Assembly (NCBI GenBank): GCA_934463115.1
Contig: CAKSIN010000008.1
Location: forward strand, 34,344-98,343
DNA from: an uncultured Clostridia bacterium
Lineage (GTDB): Bacteria > Bacillota > Clostridia > UMGS1810
DNA: 64,000 nucleotides
Direction: 5' to 3'
The position numbers and the translations under genes were made by a program. The stretch's first letter is position 1, and the number at the start of each line of letters is the position of its first letter. Positions 32,568-42,648 of this stretch are shown here, piece after piece. The notes under the pieces were generated by a model that was not told the DNA's origin, ran no database searches, and was given only the letters and a program-made list of their open reading frames with translations.

Positions 32568-35500
32568 CTATATATTATAATACTCTGCAAATGATTCAAA
32601 TAATTTCATGTCGTAATTTCCCGGAACATTTTTATAAAGATTATCGCAGTATCTTTCGCTGTGTCCCATTTTACCGAATATACGTCCGTCCGGCGAAGTA
32701 ATTCCCTCAACAGCCATCACAGAGCCGTTGGGGTTGTATTCTATATCCATCGAGACATTTCCGTCCGGTGTGCTATACTGTGTCGCAATTCTCCCGGATT
32801 CGGCAAGTTCCATTACACATTTTTCATTGGCATAGAATCTTCCTTCGCCGTGAGATATCGGAACGGCATACACATCGCCGACATTTGTGTTCATCAGCCA
32901 CGGCGAAATATTTGATGCAATGGATGTATAAACTATTTTCGACTGATGCCTGCCTATTGTATTAAATGTAAGCGTCGGGCATGTGTCATCGGTGTCGGTT
33001 ATTTCGCCGTACGGAACAAGACCGAGTTTGATGAGTGCCTGAAAACCGTTGCATATACCGCACATAAGTCCATCGCGGTTTTTAATAAGGTCGTTTACAG
33101 CCTCTTTTACATATTCATTTCTGAAAAATGCCGTTATCAGTTTTGCCGAGCCCTCGGGTTCATCTCCGCCCGAAAATCCGCCGGGGATAAATATTCCCTG
33201 TGATGATGCAATTTTGTCTGCAAACACCTTCAGCGATTTCGACACGTTTTTGGCGTTCAGATTGTTTATCACAAACACATCCGGATCGGCACCTGCTCTT
33301 GCCGCGGCTTTTGCCGTGTCATATTCACAGTTTGTACCTGGAAAAACCGGTATAAGCAGTCTCGGTTTTGCAAAGGCGCGCGTCGGTTTCGAAACGGACG
33401 CGGAAGTATATTTTAACTTCTTTGCGATTTCTGCCCTTGCCGATGTCTTGCACGGATAAACGCTTTCGAGAACCGATTCGTATTTTTCAAAAAGAATGTC
33501 CGTTGAAACGCTTTCTCCGCAATATGTAATACTTCCTCTGTCGCTCACTGTTCCGACAAATGTGCCTATATCGGTATCGTCTGCCATTTCGAGCAGGAAT
33601 GAGCCGTATTTATATCCGAATATATCATCCTTTGAAATACCGTCGGCAAAGTCAAATCCAAATCCGTTGCCCATAGACATTTTTACAACAGCCTCGGCAA
33701 TTCCGCCATATGTCGGAGTATATGCGCTTACGCAGTGTCCGTCCGAAATAAGCTGTGTAACGGTATCAAAAACATTAATAAGCGATACCGAATCGGCAAT
33801 GCCGCCGTCAGTATATGCAGGGCTCAAAAGAACTACCCTGTTTCCGGCAGATTTAAATTCCGGTGATATTATTTTCGATGCCTTTGCCGTTGTGACAGCA
33901 AATGACACAAGCGTCGGAGGGACGTCTATATTTTCAAAACTTCCGCTCATAGAGTCCTTGCCGCCGATTGAGGCTATACCGAGGTCCAACTGTGCCCTGA
34001 GTGCTCCGAGCACCGCCGCAACCGGTTTGCCCCAGCGTTTCGGATCATCATTCGGCTTTTCAAAATACTCCTGGAATGTCAGGTACACGTCATTAAACGG
34101 CGCGCCTGCGGCAATCAGCTTAGACACCGATTCAACAACGGCAAGGTATGCGCCGTGATACGGACTCTTTTCCGTGATATACGGATTATAACCCCATGCC
34201 ATAACGGAGCAGTCGTCGGTTTCCTTTGTTTCGGACGATATTTTGTTTACCATTGCCTGTATCGGCGTGCGCTGATACTTTCCGCCGAAAGGCATCAAAA
34301 CTGTTCCGGCACCTATTGTCGAATCAAATCTTTCGCTAAGTCCCCTCTTTGAGCATATATTGAGATCACCGCACAGTGATATGAGTGCTTCGAAAAAACC
34401 GACATCGGTAATCTTTTCATAATTTTCCGGTTTTGTTACAGCGGCGCATGTGTGCTTGGGCGCACCGTTGGAATTGAGAAATTCACGCGATAAATTTACA
34501 ATACGGTTTCCTTTCCAATTCATTACAAAATACGGTTTCTCGCAAACACGCGCAACACATGTTGCCTCTAAGTTTTCACTGTTGGCAAGAGCAATGAACT
34601 TATCGGCGTCATCTTTGTCAACAACAACCGCCATGCGCTCCTGCGATTCGGATATTGCAAGCTCCGTGCCGTCCAGACCTTCGTATTTTTTCGGCACCTT
34701 GTCAAGGTCAACTTCTATTCCGTCGGCAAGCTCACCTATTGCTACCGACACACCGCCCGCACCAAAATCGTTACAGCGTTTTATCATTGCCGATGCGCGG
34801 CTGTTTCTGAACAAACGCTGTAGTTTTCTCTCTTCGGGTGCATTGCCCTTTTGAACCTCGGCACCGCATGTTTCCAGCGACTGCGCAGTGTGAGATTTTG
34901 ATGAACCGGTTGCGCCGCCGCAGCCGTCACGTCCGGTTGCTCCGCCGAGAAGAATTATCACATCACCCGGCACAGGTCTTTCGCGGCGAACGTTTTGCTG
35001 TGGGGCAGCTGCTATAACTGCGCCTATCTCCATTCTCTTTGCGGCATATCCGGGGTGATAAATTTCGTCCACAATACCGGTGGCAAGTCCAATCTGATTT
35101 CCATATGATGAATATCCGTTTGCGGCGCCTGTTACAATTTTCTTTTGCGACAGTTTCCCCGCAATTGTATCTTCTATCGGTGTAAGCGGATTTGCCGCAC
35201 CGGTAACGCGCATAGCGGCATACACATAGCTTCTGCCGGACAGCGGATCGCGTATTGCGCCGCCGATACATGTTGCCGCTCCGCCGAACGGTTCAATTTC
35301 CGTGGGATGATTGTGCGTTTCGTTTTTAAACAGCAACAGCCATTTTTCGCCTTTGCCGTCCATTTCCACATCAATCTTTACGGTACATGCATTTATCTCC
35401 TCCGACTCGTCAAGCTTGTCGAGCTTGCCGCATTTTTTGAGATATTTAACGGCAATTGTCGCCATATCCATGAGATTAACGGGTTTTGTACGTCCGATAT

Positions 35501-36263
35501 CCTCGCGTATCTTGAGATACATATCATATGTTTCCTTAATACCGTCATCGTCTATCCGAATATCGTCTATTGAAGTAAGAAACGTTGTATGGCGGCAATG
35601 ATCAGACCAGTATGTATCAATCATTCTGATTTCGGTTATCGTGGGATCGCGTCCCTCTTTTGCAAAATAGCTTTGGCAAAATTCAATATCGTCATAATCC
35701 ATTGCAAGGGCATACTTATTCACAAAATCTTTGAGTCCGTTTTTATCCAGACCGATAAATCCGTTCAATGTTTCAACACTGCTCGGTGAAGCATAATCCG
35801 CGTCCAAAGTATCCGGAACGGCAAACGATGCCTCACGCGATTCAACGGGGTTTATAACATACTTTTTGATTCTGTCAAAATCGCTCTGTAATATATCGCC
35901 GTATATCAGATACACCTTTGCCGTGCGAACGACGGGACGTTCCTTTTGCGATATAATCTGAATACATTCGGCTGCCGAGTTTGCACGCTGGTCAAACTGC
36001 CCGGGCAGATACTCAACCGCAAAGGCATAATCAGCCTTACTTTCATCAATATCGTCCGACACAATATCCAGCTGCGGCTCGGAAAAAACCGTTGTTTTGC
36101 AATATTCAAAAAGTTCTTTGTCTATACCCTGAACGTCATAGCGGTTTATAATACGGATGTCGGAAACACCGTTTATCCGCAAAAAGCTGCATACTTCATT
36201 TTTGAGTGAATGTGCCTCGTTGGCAAGTTCTCTTTTCTTTTCCGAAAAAACTCTGTAAACCAT
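32568..36263 (-). CDS. purL: Phosphoribosylformylglycinamidine synthase, single chain
   Basis: The 1231-residue protein combines the FGAM synthetase domains (ATP site FKNETHNHPTEIEPFGGAATCIGGAIRD, with DSMSGSF in the second half) and a C-terminal glutamine amidotransferase (PVFPGTNCEYDT, nucleophile Cys in GLMCGICNGFQALI, and GEGRFYA). It therefore needs no separate PurQ and PurS. It converts FGAR to FGAM. It is the last gene of the purine operon and abuts purD with no gap. Confidence 0.96.
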   Translation of the reverse strand: MVYRVFSEKKRELANEAHSLKNEVCSFLRINGVSDIRIINRYDVQGIDKELFEYCKTTVFSEPQLDIVSDDIDESKADYAFAVEYLPGQFDQRANSAAECIQIISQKERPVVRTAKVYLIYGDILQSDFDRIKKYVINPVESREASFAVPDTLDADYASPSSVETLNGFIGLDKNGLKDFVNKYALAMDYDDIEFCQSYFAKEGRDPTITEIRMIDTYWSDHCRHTTFLTSIDDIRIDDDGIKETYDMYLKIREDIGRTKPVNLMDMATIAVKYLKKCGKLDKLDESEEINACTVKIDVEMDGKGEKWLLLFKNETHNHPTEIEPFGGAATCIGGAIRDPLSGRSYVYAAMRVTGAANPLTPIEDTIAGKLSQKKIVTGAANGYSSYGNQIGLATGIVDEIYHPGYAAKRMEIGAVIAAAPQQNVRRERPVPGDVIILLGGATGRDGCGGATGSSKSHTAQSLETCGAEVQKGNAPEERKLQRLFRNSRASAMIKRCNDFGAGGVSVAIGELADGIEVDLDKVPKKYEGLDGTELAISESQERMAVVVDKDDADKFIALANSENLEATCVARVCEKPYFVMNWKGNRIVNLSREFLNSNGAPKHTCAAVTKPENYEKITDVGFFEALISLCGDLNICSKRGLSERFDSTIGAGTVLMPFGGKYQRTPIQAMVNKISSETKETDDCSVMAWGYNPYITEKSPYHGAYLAVVESVSKLIAAGAPFNDVYLTFQEYFEKPNDDPKRWGKPVAAVLGALRAQLDLGIASIGGKDSMSGSFENIDVPPTLVSFAVTTAKASKIISPEFKSAGNRVVLLSPAYTDGGIADSVSLINVFDTVTQLISDGHCVSAYTPTYGGIAEAVVKMSMGNGFGFDFADGISKDDIFGYKYGSFLLEMADDTDIGTFVGTVSDRGSITYCGESVSTDILFEKYESVLESVYPCKTSARAEIAKKLKYTSASVSKPTRAFAKPRLLIPVFPGTNCEYDTAKAAARAGADPDVFVINNLNAKNVSKSLKVFADKIASSQGIFIPGGFSGGDEPEGSAKLITAFFRNEYVKEAVNDLIKNRDGLMCGICNGFQALIKLGLVPYGEITDTDDTCPTLTFNTIGRHQSKIVYTSIASNISPWLMNTNVGDVYAVPISHGEGRFYANEKCVMELAESGRIATQYSTPDGNVSMDIEYNPNGSVMAVEGITSPDGRIFGKMGHSERYCDNLYKNVPGNYDMKLFESFAEYYNI

Positions 36264-37523
36264 CTATCTAATTCCCTCCAGTGCCTTTTTTCCTATGTCA
36301 CGGCGATAATACGCGTTCTCAAATTTAACCTGTGAAACAGTGTTATATGCAGCCTCAACGGCCTGTTTAAGCGTTGCGGCACGTTCGGTTACGCCGAGCA
36401 CCCTGCCGCCGGAAGTTACAAGCTTTCCGTTTTCTGTTCTTGCACCGGCAACATATATATTTTTGTCATCGGGCATGGATATTTCATATCCCGTGTCGTA
36501 TTTTTTCGGATATCCGTCCGATGCCATTACCACGCAGCATGCGCTGTCCGATGAAAACCGAACGTCGGCGTCTGCCAGTGTGCCGTCGCTGACATGAAGC
36601 ATTATATCCAAAAGGTCGCTGTCGAGCAGCGGCAGCACAACCTGGGTTTCGGGATCGCCGAACCGACAATTGTATTCTATTACTTTAGCTCCGTCTGCGG
36701 TAAGCATCAGTCCAAAATACAGGCATCCACAAAATGTGCGCCCCTCACTATTCATTGCATTGATTGTCGGAATAAAGATTGTTTCCATGCATATATCCGC
36801 AATCTCCTGTGTGTAATACGGATTCGGGGCAACCGTTCCCATTCCGCCGGTATTTAGTCCCTTATCGCCGTCGCATGCGCGTTTGTGATCCATGGATGAT
36901 ACCATGGGGACAATTGTTTTACCGTCGGTAAAGCACAAAACGGATACCTCCGGTCCTGTGAGATATTCTTCAACGACAATTTGATTTCCGCTTTTTCCGA
37001 ACTGCTTATCAAGCATTATTGATTTTACAGCCTGTTTTGCTTCATTCAAATTTTCGGCTATAACAACACCCTTGCCCAATGCAAGGCCGTCTGCCTTTAT
37101 TACCGTCGGATAATCGGTGTTTTCAAGGTAATTCATTGCCGATGATGAATCATCAAAAACTTCATATTTAGCTGTCGGAATGGAATATTTTTTCATAAGA
37201 TTTTTCGCAAAAACCTTGCTTCCCTCAATCTCGGCAGCATTTTTTCTCGGTCCGAAACATTTAATGCCTGCCGCCTCAAGAGCGTCCACCGCTCCGAGCA
37301 CAAGCGGATCGTCCGGAGCAACAACGGCAAAATCGATTTTTTGCGCCTTGGCAAATTCGCATATTGCCTCTATATCGCATGCGCCTATCGGAACGCACTC
37401 GGCATCGGCGGCAATTCCGCCGTTACCGGGAAGTGCATATATTTTATCCGCCATCGGACTTTCCTTAATTTTCTTTATTATAGCGTGTTCCCTTCCGCCG
37501 GAACCGATAACAATTATATTCAT
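36264..37523 (-). CDS. purD: Phosphoribosylamine-glycine ligase
   Basis: The 419-residue ATP-grasp enzyme begins NIIVIGSGGREHAIIKKI and has PTVIKADGLALGKGVVIA and EYNCRFGDPETQVVLPLL, the family signature. ATG 37523 is preferred to GTG 37526 since GGAGGG lies 8 nt upstream. It makes GAR from phosphoribosylamine and glycine. Confidence 0.97.
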   Translation of the reverse strand: MNIIVIGSGGREHAIIKKIKESPMADKIYALPGNGGIAADAECVPIGACDIEAICEFAKAQKIDFAVVAPDDPLVLGAVDALEAAGIKCFGPRKNAAEIEGSKVFAKNLMKKYSIPTAKYEVFDDSSSAMNYLENTDYPTVIKADGLALGKGVVIAENLNEAKQAVKSIMLDKQFGKSGNQIVVEEYLTGPEVSVLCFTDGKTIVPMVSSMDHKRACDGDKGLNTGGMGTVAPNPYYTQEIADICMETIFIPTINAMNSEGRTFCGCLYFGLMLTADGAKVIEYNCRFGDPETQVVLPLLDSDLLDIMLHVSDGTLADADVRFSSDSACCVVMASDGYPKKYDTGYEISMPDDKNIYVAGARTENGKLVTSGGRVLGVTERAATLKQAVEAAYNTVSQVKFENAYYRRDIGKKALEGIR

Positions 37524-37544
37524 CACATGTACCCTCCGTTCGTT

Positions 37545-38729
37545 TTAGTGGTGGAAAAGCCTTGCATGAGTCATTGCCATGACAATTTTGCGGTTGTTGC
37601 ATTCCTCAATAACGTTATCGTCGCGTATTGAGCCGCCCGGCTGTGCTATGTAGCTTACACCGCTTTTTGAAGCACGCACAATATTGTCGCCAAACGGAAA
37701 AAATGCGTCCGATGCAAGCGATACACCGCTTATGCCCGACAAATATTCGCGTTTTTCCGCCTTGGTGAATTCATCCGGTTTTTTGTAAAAAAGTTTTTGC
37801 CAGTTACCGTCGGCAAGAAGTTCCTCGCTGTCATCAGAAATATATACATCTATTGCATTATCTCTGTCGGGGCGCTTGACTCCGTCCAAAAACGGGAGAT
37901 TGAGCACCTTGTCGCACTGACGCAGGAGCCAGTTGTCTGCTTTGTTTCCGGCAAGCCGTGTGCAGTGAATACGCGATTGCTGCCCTGCACCGACTCCGAT
38001 TGCCTGTCCGTCTTTTGCATAGCACACCGAATTTGACTGTGTGTATTTAAGTGTGATTAGCGCTATCACAAGATCGCGCTTAGCCTCATCGGGCAGAAAT
38101 TTGTTGTCGGTAACGATATCGGTGAGCAAATCACAGTCTATGCAAATGTTGTTTCTGCCCTGCTCAAATGTAATACCGAAAACCTGTTTGTGTTCGACAG
38201 CATCCGGAACATAGGCGGCATCTATTTTAACTATGTTATAGTTACCTTTTTTCTTCTTTTTGAGTATTTCCAGCGCCTCGGGGGAATAATCAGGGGCGAT
38301 TATTCCGTCCGATACCTCACGCGAGATAAGCTTTGCCGCCGTAACATCGCAGGTGTCGGAAAGTGCAATCCAGTCTCCGAATGATGACATCCTGTCGGTT
38401 CCGCGGGCACGCGCATAGGCTGTTGCCGCCGGTGAATCGTCAAGTCCCGGTATATCATCTGCAAAACATGCCTTTTTGAGCTTTTCGTCCATTTTGATTC
38501 CGATAGCGGCGGATGTGGGACTTACATGCTTAAAAGAAGCCGCAGCGCACATTCCGAGTGCCTGTTTTAATTCCGAAACAAGCTGCCAGCTGTTGAGCGC
38601 GTCAAGAAAATTGATATACCCCGGGCGGCCGTTCAGTATTTCTATGGGAAGCGATTCTCCGTTTTCCATATAGATTCTTGCCGGTTTCTGGTTTGGATTG
38701 CATCCGTATTTAAGTTCAAATTCTTTCAA
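37545..38729 (-). CDS. purH: Stand-alone AICAR transformylase (C-terminal half of PurH)
   Basis: The 394-residue protein starts KYGCNPNQKPARIY, the beginning of the transformylase domain of PurH, and has SFKHVSPTSAAIG with the catalytic Lys-His, SNSVCYAKDGQAIGVGAGQQSR and VSLASDAFFPFGDNI. The 200-residue IMP cyclohydrolase half is missing and is supplied by the PurO-type gene 5 nt upstream. It formylates AICAR with 10-formyl-THF, the step whose substrate is sensed by the upstream ZTP riboswitch. Confidence 0.93.
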   Translation of the reverse strand: MKEFELKYGCNPNQKPARIYMENGESLPIEILNGRPGYINFLDALNSWQLVSELKQALGMCAAASFKHVSPTSAAIGIKMDEKLKKACFADDIPGLDDSPAATAYARARGTDRMSSFGDWIALSDTCDVTAAKLISREVSDGIIAPDYSPEALEILKKKKKGNYNIVKIDAAYVPDAVEHKQVFGITFEQGRNNICIDCDLLTDIVTDNKFLPDEAKRDLVIALITLKYTQSNSVCYAKDGQAIGVGAGQQSRIHCTRLAGNKADNWLLRQCDKVLNLPFLDGVKRPDRDNAIDVYISDDSEELLADGNWQKLFYKKPDEFTKAEKREYLSGISGVSLASDAFFPFGDNIVRASKSGVSYIAQPGGSIRDDNVIEECNNRKIVMAMTHARLFHH

Positions 38730-38733
38730 ATCA

Positions 38734-39465
38734 TCACACCTCTTTTTTGTATTTATTAATAAGTCTTATCTGTGATTTTCCGCTTTTGATATCCACATAT
38801 TCGCAGTACAGGGATATCTTATTGCCACAGTCAAGGTTATTCCATATTTCATTCGTAAAACCGTCGATATCGCTGCCGATAAAAATCCGCTTCGGTTCAC
38901 CGGTAAATGTCGGCAGCGGATTGCCGTCGTGATTGTAGGTATGTATAAAATGCCCGATTCCTCCGAGTGGCGAATATGCAAATGTGTATCTGTTGCATGC
39001 GCTGCCGGCGTCATCGGCGCTTTTTAATATACTCAATCTGTACGAAAAACCGCCGTCAAAATTAAGTATGCCGCTTATACGCGGAGTAAAATTCGGGCTG
39101 TCCGGTTCGAACTCACGCGATTCAAGAGACACGTCAAATGCTTTGCCGTCTTTAAGTCCGTTATAAATTGTATCTGTCTGATCGCCGTTTGTCACAATTA
39201 TATTTTTTCCGAAACGTCTTACCGGTGAATAAATTATCAGTGACGGATCCTCTACTTTTGATGAATCAAACGGATAAATGGTTACATCGCCGTTCACACC
39301 CTCAACAAAAACCCGATTACGGCTGTTTGCGCTTCTTCCCATAATAAAATATGCGAAAACAGCGTTTTGTCCGTCTTCCGATTTGCCGATAACAATTCCT
39401 CTGCCGGCATAAGAATTATCTGCCAGCAACTCTCCTATTCTGCATGTGTCATCATGTATGCTCAT
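38734..39465 (-). CDS. purO: IMP cyclohydrolase, archaeal PurO type
   Basis: The 243-residue protein is not related to the PurH N-terminal half. It has the PurO-like features YAGRGIVIGKS, AYFIMGRSANSRNRVF, a central ESREFEPDSPNFTPRISG and TYNHDGNPLPTFTGEP. PurO closes the ring of FAICAR to IMP. Its place between purN and the free transformylase supports the call. The family is best known from Archaea but also occurs in Clostridia. Confidence 0.88.
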   Translation of the reverse strand: MSIHDDTCRIGELLADNSYAGRGIVIGKSEDGQNAVFAYFIMGRSANSRNRVFVEGVNGDVTIYPFDSSKVEDPSLIIYSPVRRFGKNIIVTNGDQTDTIYNGLKDGKAFDVSLESREFEPDSPNFTPRISGILNFDGGFSYRLSILKSADDAGSACNRYTFAYSPLGGIGHFIHTYNHDGNPLPTFTGEPKRIFIGSDIDGFTNEIWNNLDCGNKISLYCEYVDIKSGKSQIRLINKYKKEV

Positions 39466-40085
39466 TTTTTCGCCTCCTGTTTTTCTCTTGCGATATTATC
39501 TGCAACAATCTGTGCTGCCTGCGGAAGAATAATCCATTCCGCCTTTTCCATAACTCTCCTTTGGAGAATCTCGGGAGTGTCGCCCGGTTCAACATCAACA
39601 GCTTTCTGAAGTATAATTTCACCGCCATCCGGAATTTCGTTTACATAGTGCACGGTGGCACCGGTTACCTTTACACCGTAATCGAGCGCCGCGCGGTGAA
39701 CGCGCAGACCGTAGAATCCCTCTCCGCAAAACGACGGAATAAGCGACGGATGAACATTTATTATTCTATTTGCATATTTTTCGGTGAATTTTTCGCTTAG
39801 TATGCTCATAAACCCGGCAAGAACTATCAAATCTATGTCGTACTTATCTAAGTAAGATATAATTTTGCTTTCGAACTCATCCTGATTCACGGCGTCTTTT
39901 TTACACACACACACACTGTCTATCCCGGCGGATTCGGCACGTTTGAGCGCATACGCGCCGGGATTGGACGACAAAACGAGTTTAATTCTGCCGCTCGGAA
40001 TCCTTCCGCTCGCTTCGGAATCTATAAGTGCCTGCAAATTTGTTCCACCGCCGGAAACAAACACCGCAATATTCGCCGTCAGCAT
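39462..40085 (-). CDS. purN: Phosphoribosylglycinamide formyltransferase (10-formyl-THF type)
   Basis: ATG 40085 overlaps the purM stop; the longer frame would run far into purM. The 207-residue protein has IAVFVSGGGTNLQALID at the start, NVHPSLIPSF and the active-site HYVNEIPDGGEIILQ. It formylates GAR. It overlaps purO by 4 nt. Confidence 0.96.
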   Translation of the reverse strand: MLTANIAVFVSGGGTNLQALIDSEASGRIPSGRIKLVLSSNPGAYALKRAESAGIDSVCVCKKDAVNQDEFESKIISYLDKYDIDLIVLAGFMSILSEKFTEKYANRIINVHPSLIPSFCGEGFYGLRVHRAALDYGVKVTGATVHYVNEIPDGGEIILQKAVDVEPGDTPEILQRRVMEKAEWIILPQAAQIVADNIAREKQEAKK

Positions 40086-41116
40086 AATATCACGCTTTCG
40101 TCCGAGCGAATTATTTCGCCGCAAATATATACGTCCTCGCCGTTCTCTTTCAATATTTTCAGTGCCGCGTCGGCGTCATCTTTACCCACAACAACGCTCA
40201 TGCCGACTCCCATATTGAATGTGTTGAACATATCGCGCTCGGGAATATTTCCGCTCTTTGCGATAATATCAAATATCGGGAGTACCTTTACTGCCGATTT
40301 TTCAATCTTTGCGCCGAATCCGTTCGGCAGGCTGCGCGGAATATTTTCATAAAAACCGCCTCCCGTTATATGAGATACGGCCTTAACGGTTACCTTATCG
40401 AACAATGCACACATCGGTTTAACATATATCTTTGTCGGTGTGAGCAGTGTTTCACCCAGTGTTTTTCCGTCCAAAGCTTCAACAGGTGATTTTATGTCGG
40501 AATTTTCGATATCAAACACCTTGCGAACAAGTGAGAAACCGTTGGAATGTACACCGCTCGACGGAAGTGCGATTATAATATCGCCCTCGGCAACGGCAGA
40601 ATTGTCAAGAACCCTTGATTTATCCACTGCACCGACGGAAAATCCGGCAAGGTCGTATTCATCCTCCGGATAAAAACCGGGCATTTCCGCCGTCTCTCCG
40701 CCAACCAGCGCGCAGCCTGCCTGAATGCATCCGTCGGCAATTCCCTTTACTATTTCGGCAATTTTTTCCGGGACATTTTTTCCGCAGGCAATATAATCGA
40801 GGAAGATAAGCGGTTTTGCTCCGCAGCAAATAATATCGTTCACACACATTGCCACGCAGTCCACACCGACAGTATCGTGCTTATCCATAACAAAAGACAG
40901 CTTGAGTTTTGTGCCGACTCCGTCTGTTCCGCTCACAAGCACGGGATTCGGCATATTGGTTATATCAAGCTCAAACATTCCGCCGAAACCGCCTATATCG
41001 GATGTTTTGGAACCAACCATTGTTGCGGCAATGTGTTTTTTCATAAGTTCAACCGCTCTGTAACCGGCTGTAATATCAACACCGGCTGCTTTGTAACTTT
41101 CACTGTAGCTTTTCAT
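40079..41116 (-). CDS. purM: Phosphoribosylformylglycinamidine cyclo-ligase
   Basis: The 345-residue protein starts at ATG 41116 with AGGAGG about 9 nt upstream, built from the end of purF. Signatures are SGTDGVGTKLKLSF, GVDCVAMCVNDI, VGGETAEMPGFY and HITGGGFYENIPR. It makes AIR from FGAM. Confidence 0.97.
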   Translation of the reverse strand: MKSYSESYKAAGVDITAGYRAVELMKKHIAATMVGSKTSDIGGFGGMFELDITNMPNPVLVSGTDGVGTKLKLSFVMDKHDTVGVDCVAMCVNDIICCGAKPLIFLDYIACGKNVPEKIAEIVKGIADGCIQAGCALVGGETAEMPGFYPEDEYDLAGFSVGAVDKSRVLDNSAVAEGDIIIALPSSGVHSNGFSLVRKVFDIENSDIKSPVEALDGKTLGETLLTPTKIYVKPMCALFDKVTVKAVSHITGGGFYENIPRSLPNGFGAKIEKSAVKVLPIFDIIAKSGNIPERDMFNTFNMGVGMSVVVGKDDADAALKILKENGEDVYICGEIIRSDESVILC

Positions 41117-41120
41117 TTCA

Positions 41121-42566
41121 TCAGTCCTCCTCATATTCGCCTATTTTTGTTTCAAATCTGTTTTTGCCCACATCTTTGGGTGTTTCGGTCGGATATGTAC
41201 CGGTAAAGCATGCGTCGCAATATCCGCACCCCTTTTTTGTTCCAATCAAACGCGGAAGACTGTCTGTACTGAGATATCCGAGGCTGTCCGCACCGATTAT
41301 TTCCGCAATTTCATCAACAGTATGGTGGCAAGCAATAAGCGACTCCTTAGAATCAATATCCGTACCGTAGTAACAGGGATTAAGAAACGGTGGAGCCGAT
41401 ACACGCATATGAACCTCGGTTGCACCTGCATCGCGCAGCAGCTTTACAATCAACGCACTTGTTGTTCCGCGGACAATGGAATCGTCTATCAGAATAACCC
41501 TCTTTCCGCGCACTGTTTCCGATATTGTATTAAGCTTAATCCTGACCTTGTTTTCACGCGATTTCTGCCCCGGTGATATAAACGTTCTTCCGATATATTT
41601 ATTTTTGATAAAACCTATTCCGTACGGAATACCCGATTGTCTCGAATATCCCATTGCCGCGTCAAGGCCTGAATCGGGAACACCGACAACAACATCGGCA
41701 TCAACAGGATGTTCGAGCGCAAGGCATGCCCCGGCATTGAGCCGCGCACGGTGAACGCTCTTGCCCTCGATAACCGAATCGGGGCGGGCAAAATATATGT
41801 ATTCAAAAATGCACATTGTGTGCTCTTTTTTGCCGCAATGAGTTTTTATTTCCTTGACACCGTCTTTGGTAAAAACGACTATTTCACCCGGTTCAATATC
41901 TCTTATATAATGTGCTCCGACGGAATCCAGGGCGCAGGATTCGGACGCGACAACGTAGCTTCCGTCATCTCTCTTTCCGTAACACAGCGGTCTGAATCCG
42001 TTTTCATCACGCGCCGCAATAAGCTTTGACGGTGACATCATAACAATTGAGTATGCGCCCTTTATACGCGTCATGGCTTTTTCCAGCGCTTCTTCAACCG
42101 AGGATGAATTTATTCGCTCTTTTGTGATAATATACGATATAACCTCTGTATCGCTTGTTGTGTGAAATATTGTTCCCTGAAGTTCCAGTTCCAGCCGCAA
42201 GTCCGCCGAATTAACCAGGTTGCCGTTGTGCGCAAGGGCGGTATGCCCTTTTATGTGATTAACAACTATAGGCTGAGCGTTTACCCTGCCGTCGTTGCCG
42301 GTTGTGCTGTAGCGAACATGACCTACCGCCATATTGCCGAGTCCGAGATAATTTAACCTGTCGGGTGTAAATATGTCGTTTACAAGTCCGGTATCCTTGT
42401 ATGTTCTGAACACACCGTCGTCATTTACCACAATACCGCCGCTTTCCTGACCGCGGTGCTGGAGTGCAAACAAACCGTAGTATGTGCTTATTGCAACATC
42501 GGTGCGCACAGGGCTGAATATTCCGAAAACTCCGCATTCTTCATGTATTTTATTCATATTAATCAT
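41121..42566 (-). CDS. purF: Amidophosphoribosyltransferase
   Basis: The start is ATG 42566 with GGGAG 7 nt away. The 481-residue precursor carries a 10-residue propeptide before the N-terminal nucleophile Cys of CGVFGIF, then LQHRGQESGG, and the PRPP-binding loop VILIDDSIVRGTTS. Cysteines in the last 120 residues (CGYCDACF and others) fit the 4Fe-4S cluster of the Bacillus-type enzyme. It catalyses the committed step of purine synthesis. Confidence 0.97.
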   Translation of the reverse strand: MINMNKIHEECGVFGIFSPVRTDVAISTYYGLFALQHRGQESGGIVVNDDGVFRTYKDTGLVNDIFTPDRLNYLGLGNMAVGHVRYSTTGNDGRVNAQPIVVNHIKGHTALAHNGNLVNSADLRLELELQGTIFHTTSDTEVISYIITKERINSSSVEEALEKAMTRIKGAYSIVMMSPSKLIAARDENGFRPLCYGKRDDGSYVVASESCALDSVGAHYIRDIEPGEIVVFTKDGVKEIKTHCGKKEHTMCIFEYIYFARPDSVIEGKSVHRARLNAGACLALEHPVDADVVVGVPDSGLDAAMGYSRQSGIPYGIGFIKNKYIGRTFISPGQKSRENKVRIKLNTISETVRGKRVILIDDSIVRGTTSALIVKLLRDAGATEVHMRVSAPPFLNPCYYGTDIDSKESLIACHHTVDEIAEIIGADSLGYLSTDSLPRLIGTKKGCGYCDACFTGTYPTETPKDVGKNRFETKIGEYEED

Positions 42567-42606
42567 AGCTGTTCTCCCGTTCGTAATAAGTGTTGCAAGG
42601 AATACG

Positions 42607-42632
42607 AAAAGGCGTGCCTGAGCATGCCTTTT
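42607..42632 (-). terminator. Hairpin between purC and purF (possible internal attenuator)
   Basis: Arms AAAAGGCGTGC and GCATGCCTTTT around CTGA form an 11-bp stem with one G-U pair, in the 82-bp gap between purC and purF. On the minus strand only four T follow, so it may be a partial terminator or an RNA processing and stability element. Confidence 0.5.
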
Positions 42633-42648
42633 CACATTTCCGATAATT

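Noticed and set aside
32378..32599. Minus-strand open frame rich in Val, Leu and Ile opposite the Asn/Gln-rich gene
   Set aside because: It is the antisense reading of AAC/AAT/CAG codons, crosses a strong terminator and has no ribosome binding site.
36484..36669. Arg-rich antisense frames within purD and purL
   Set aside because: They follow the codon pattern of the sense genes and have no independent signals.
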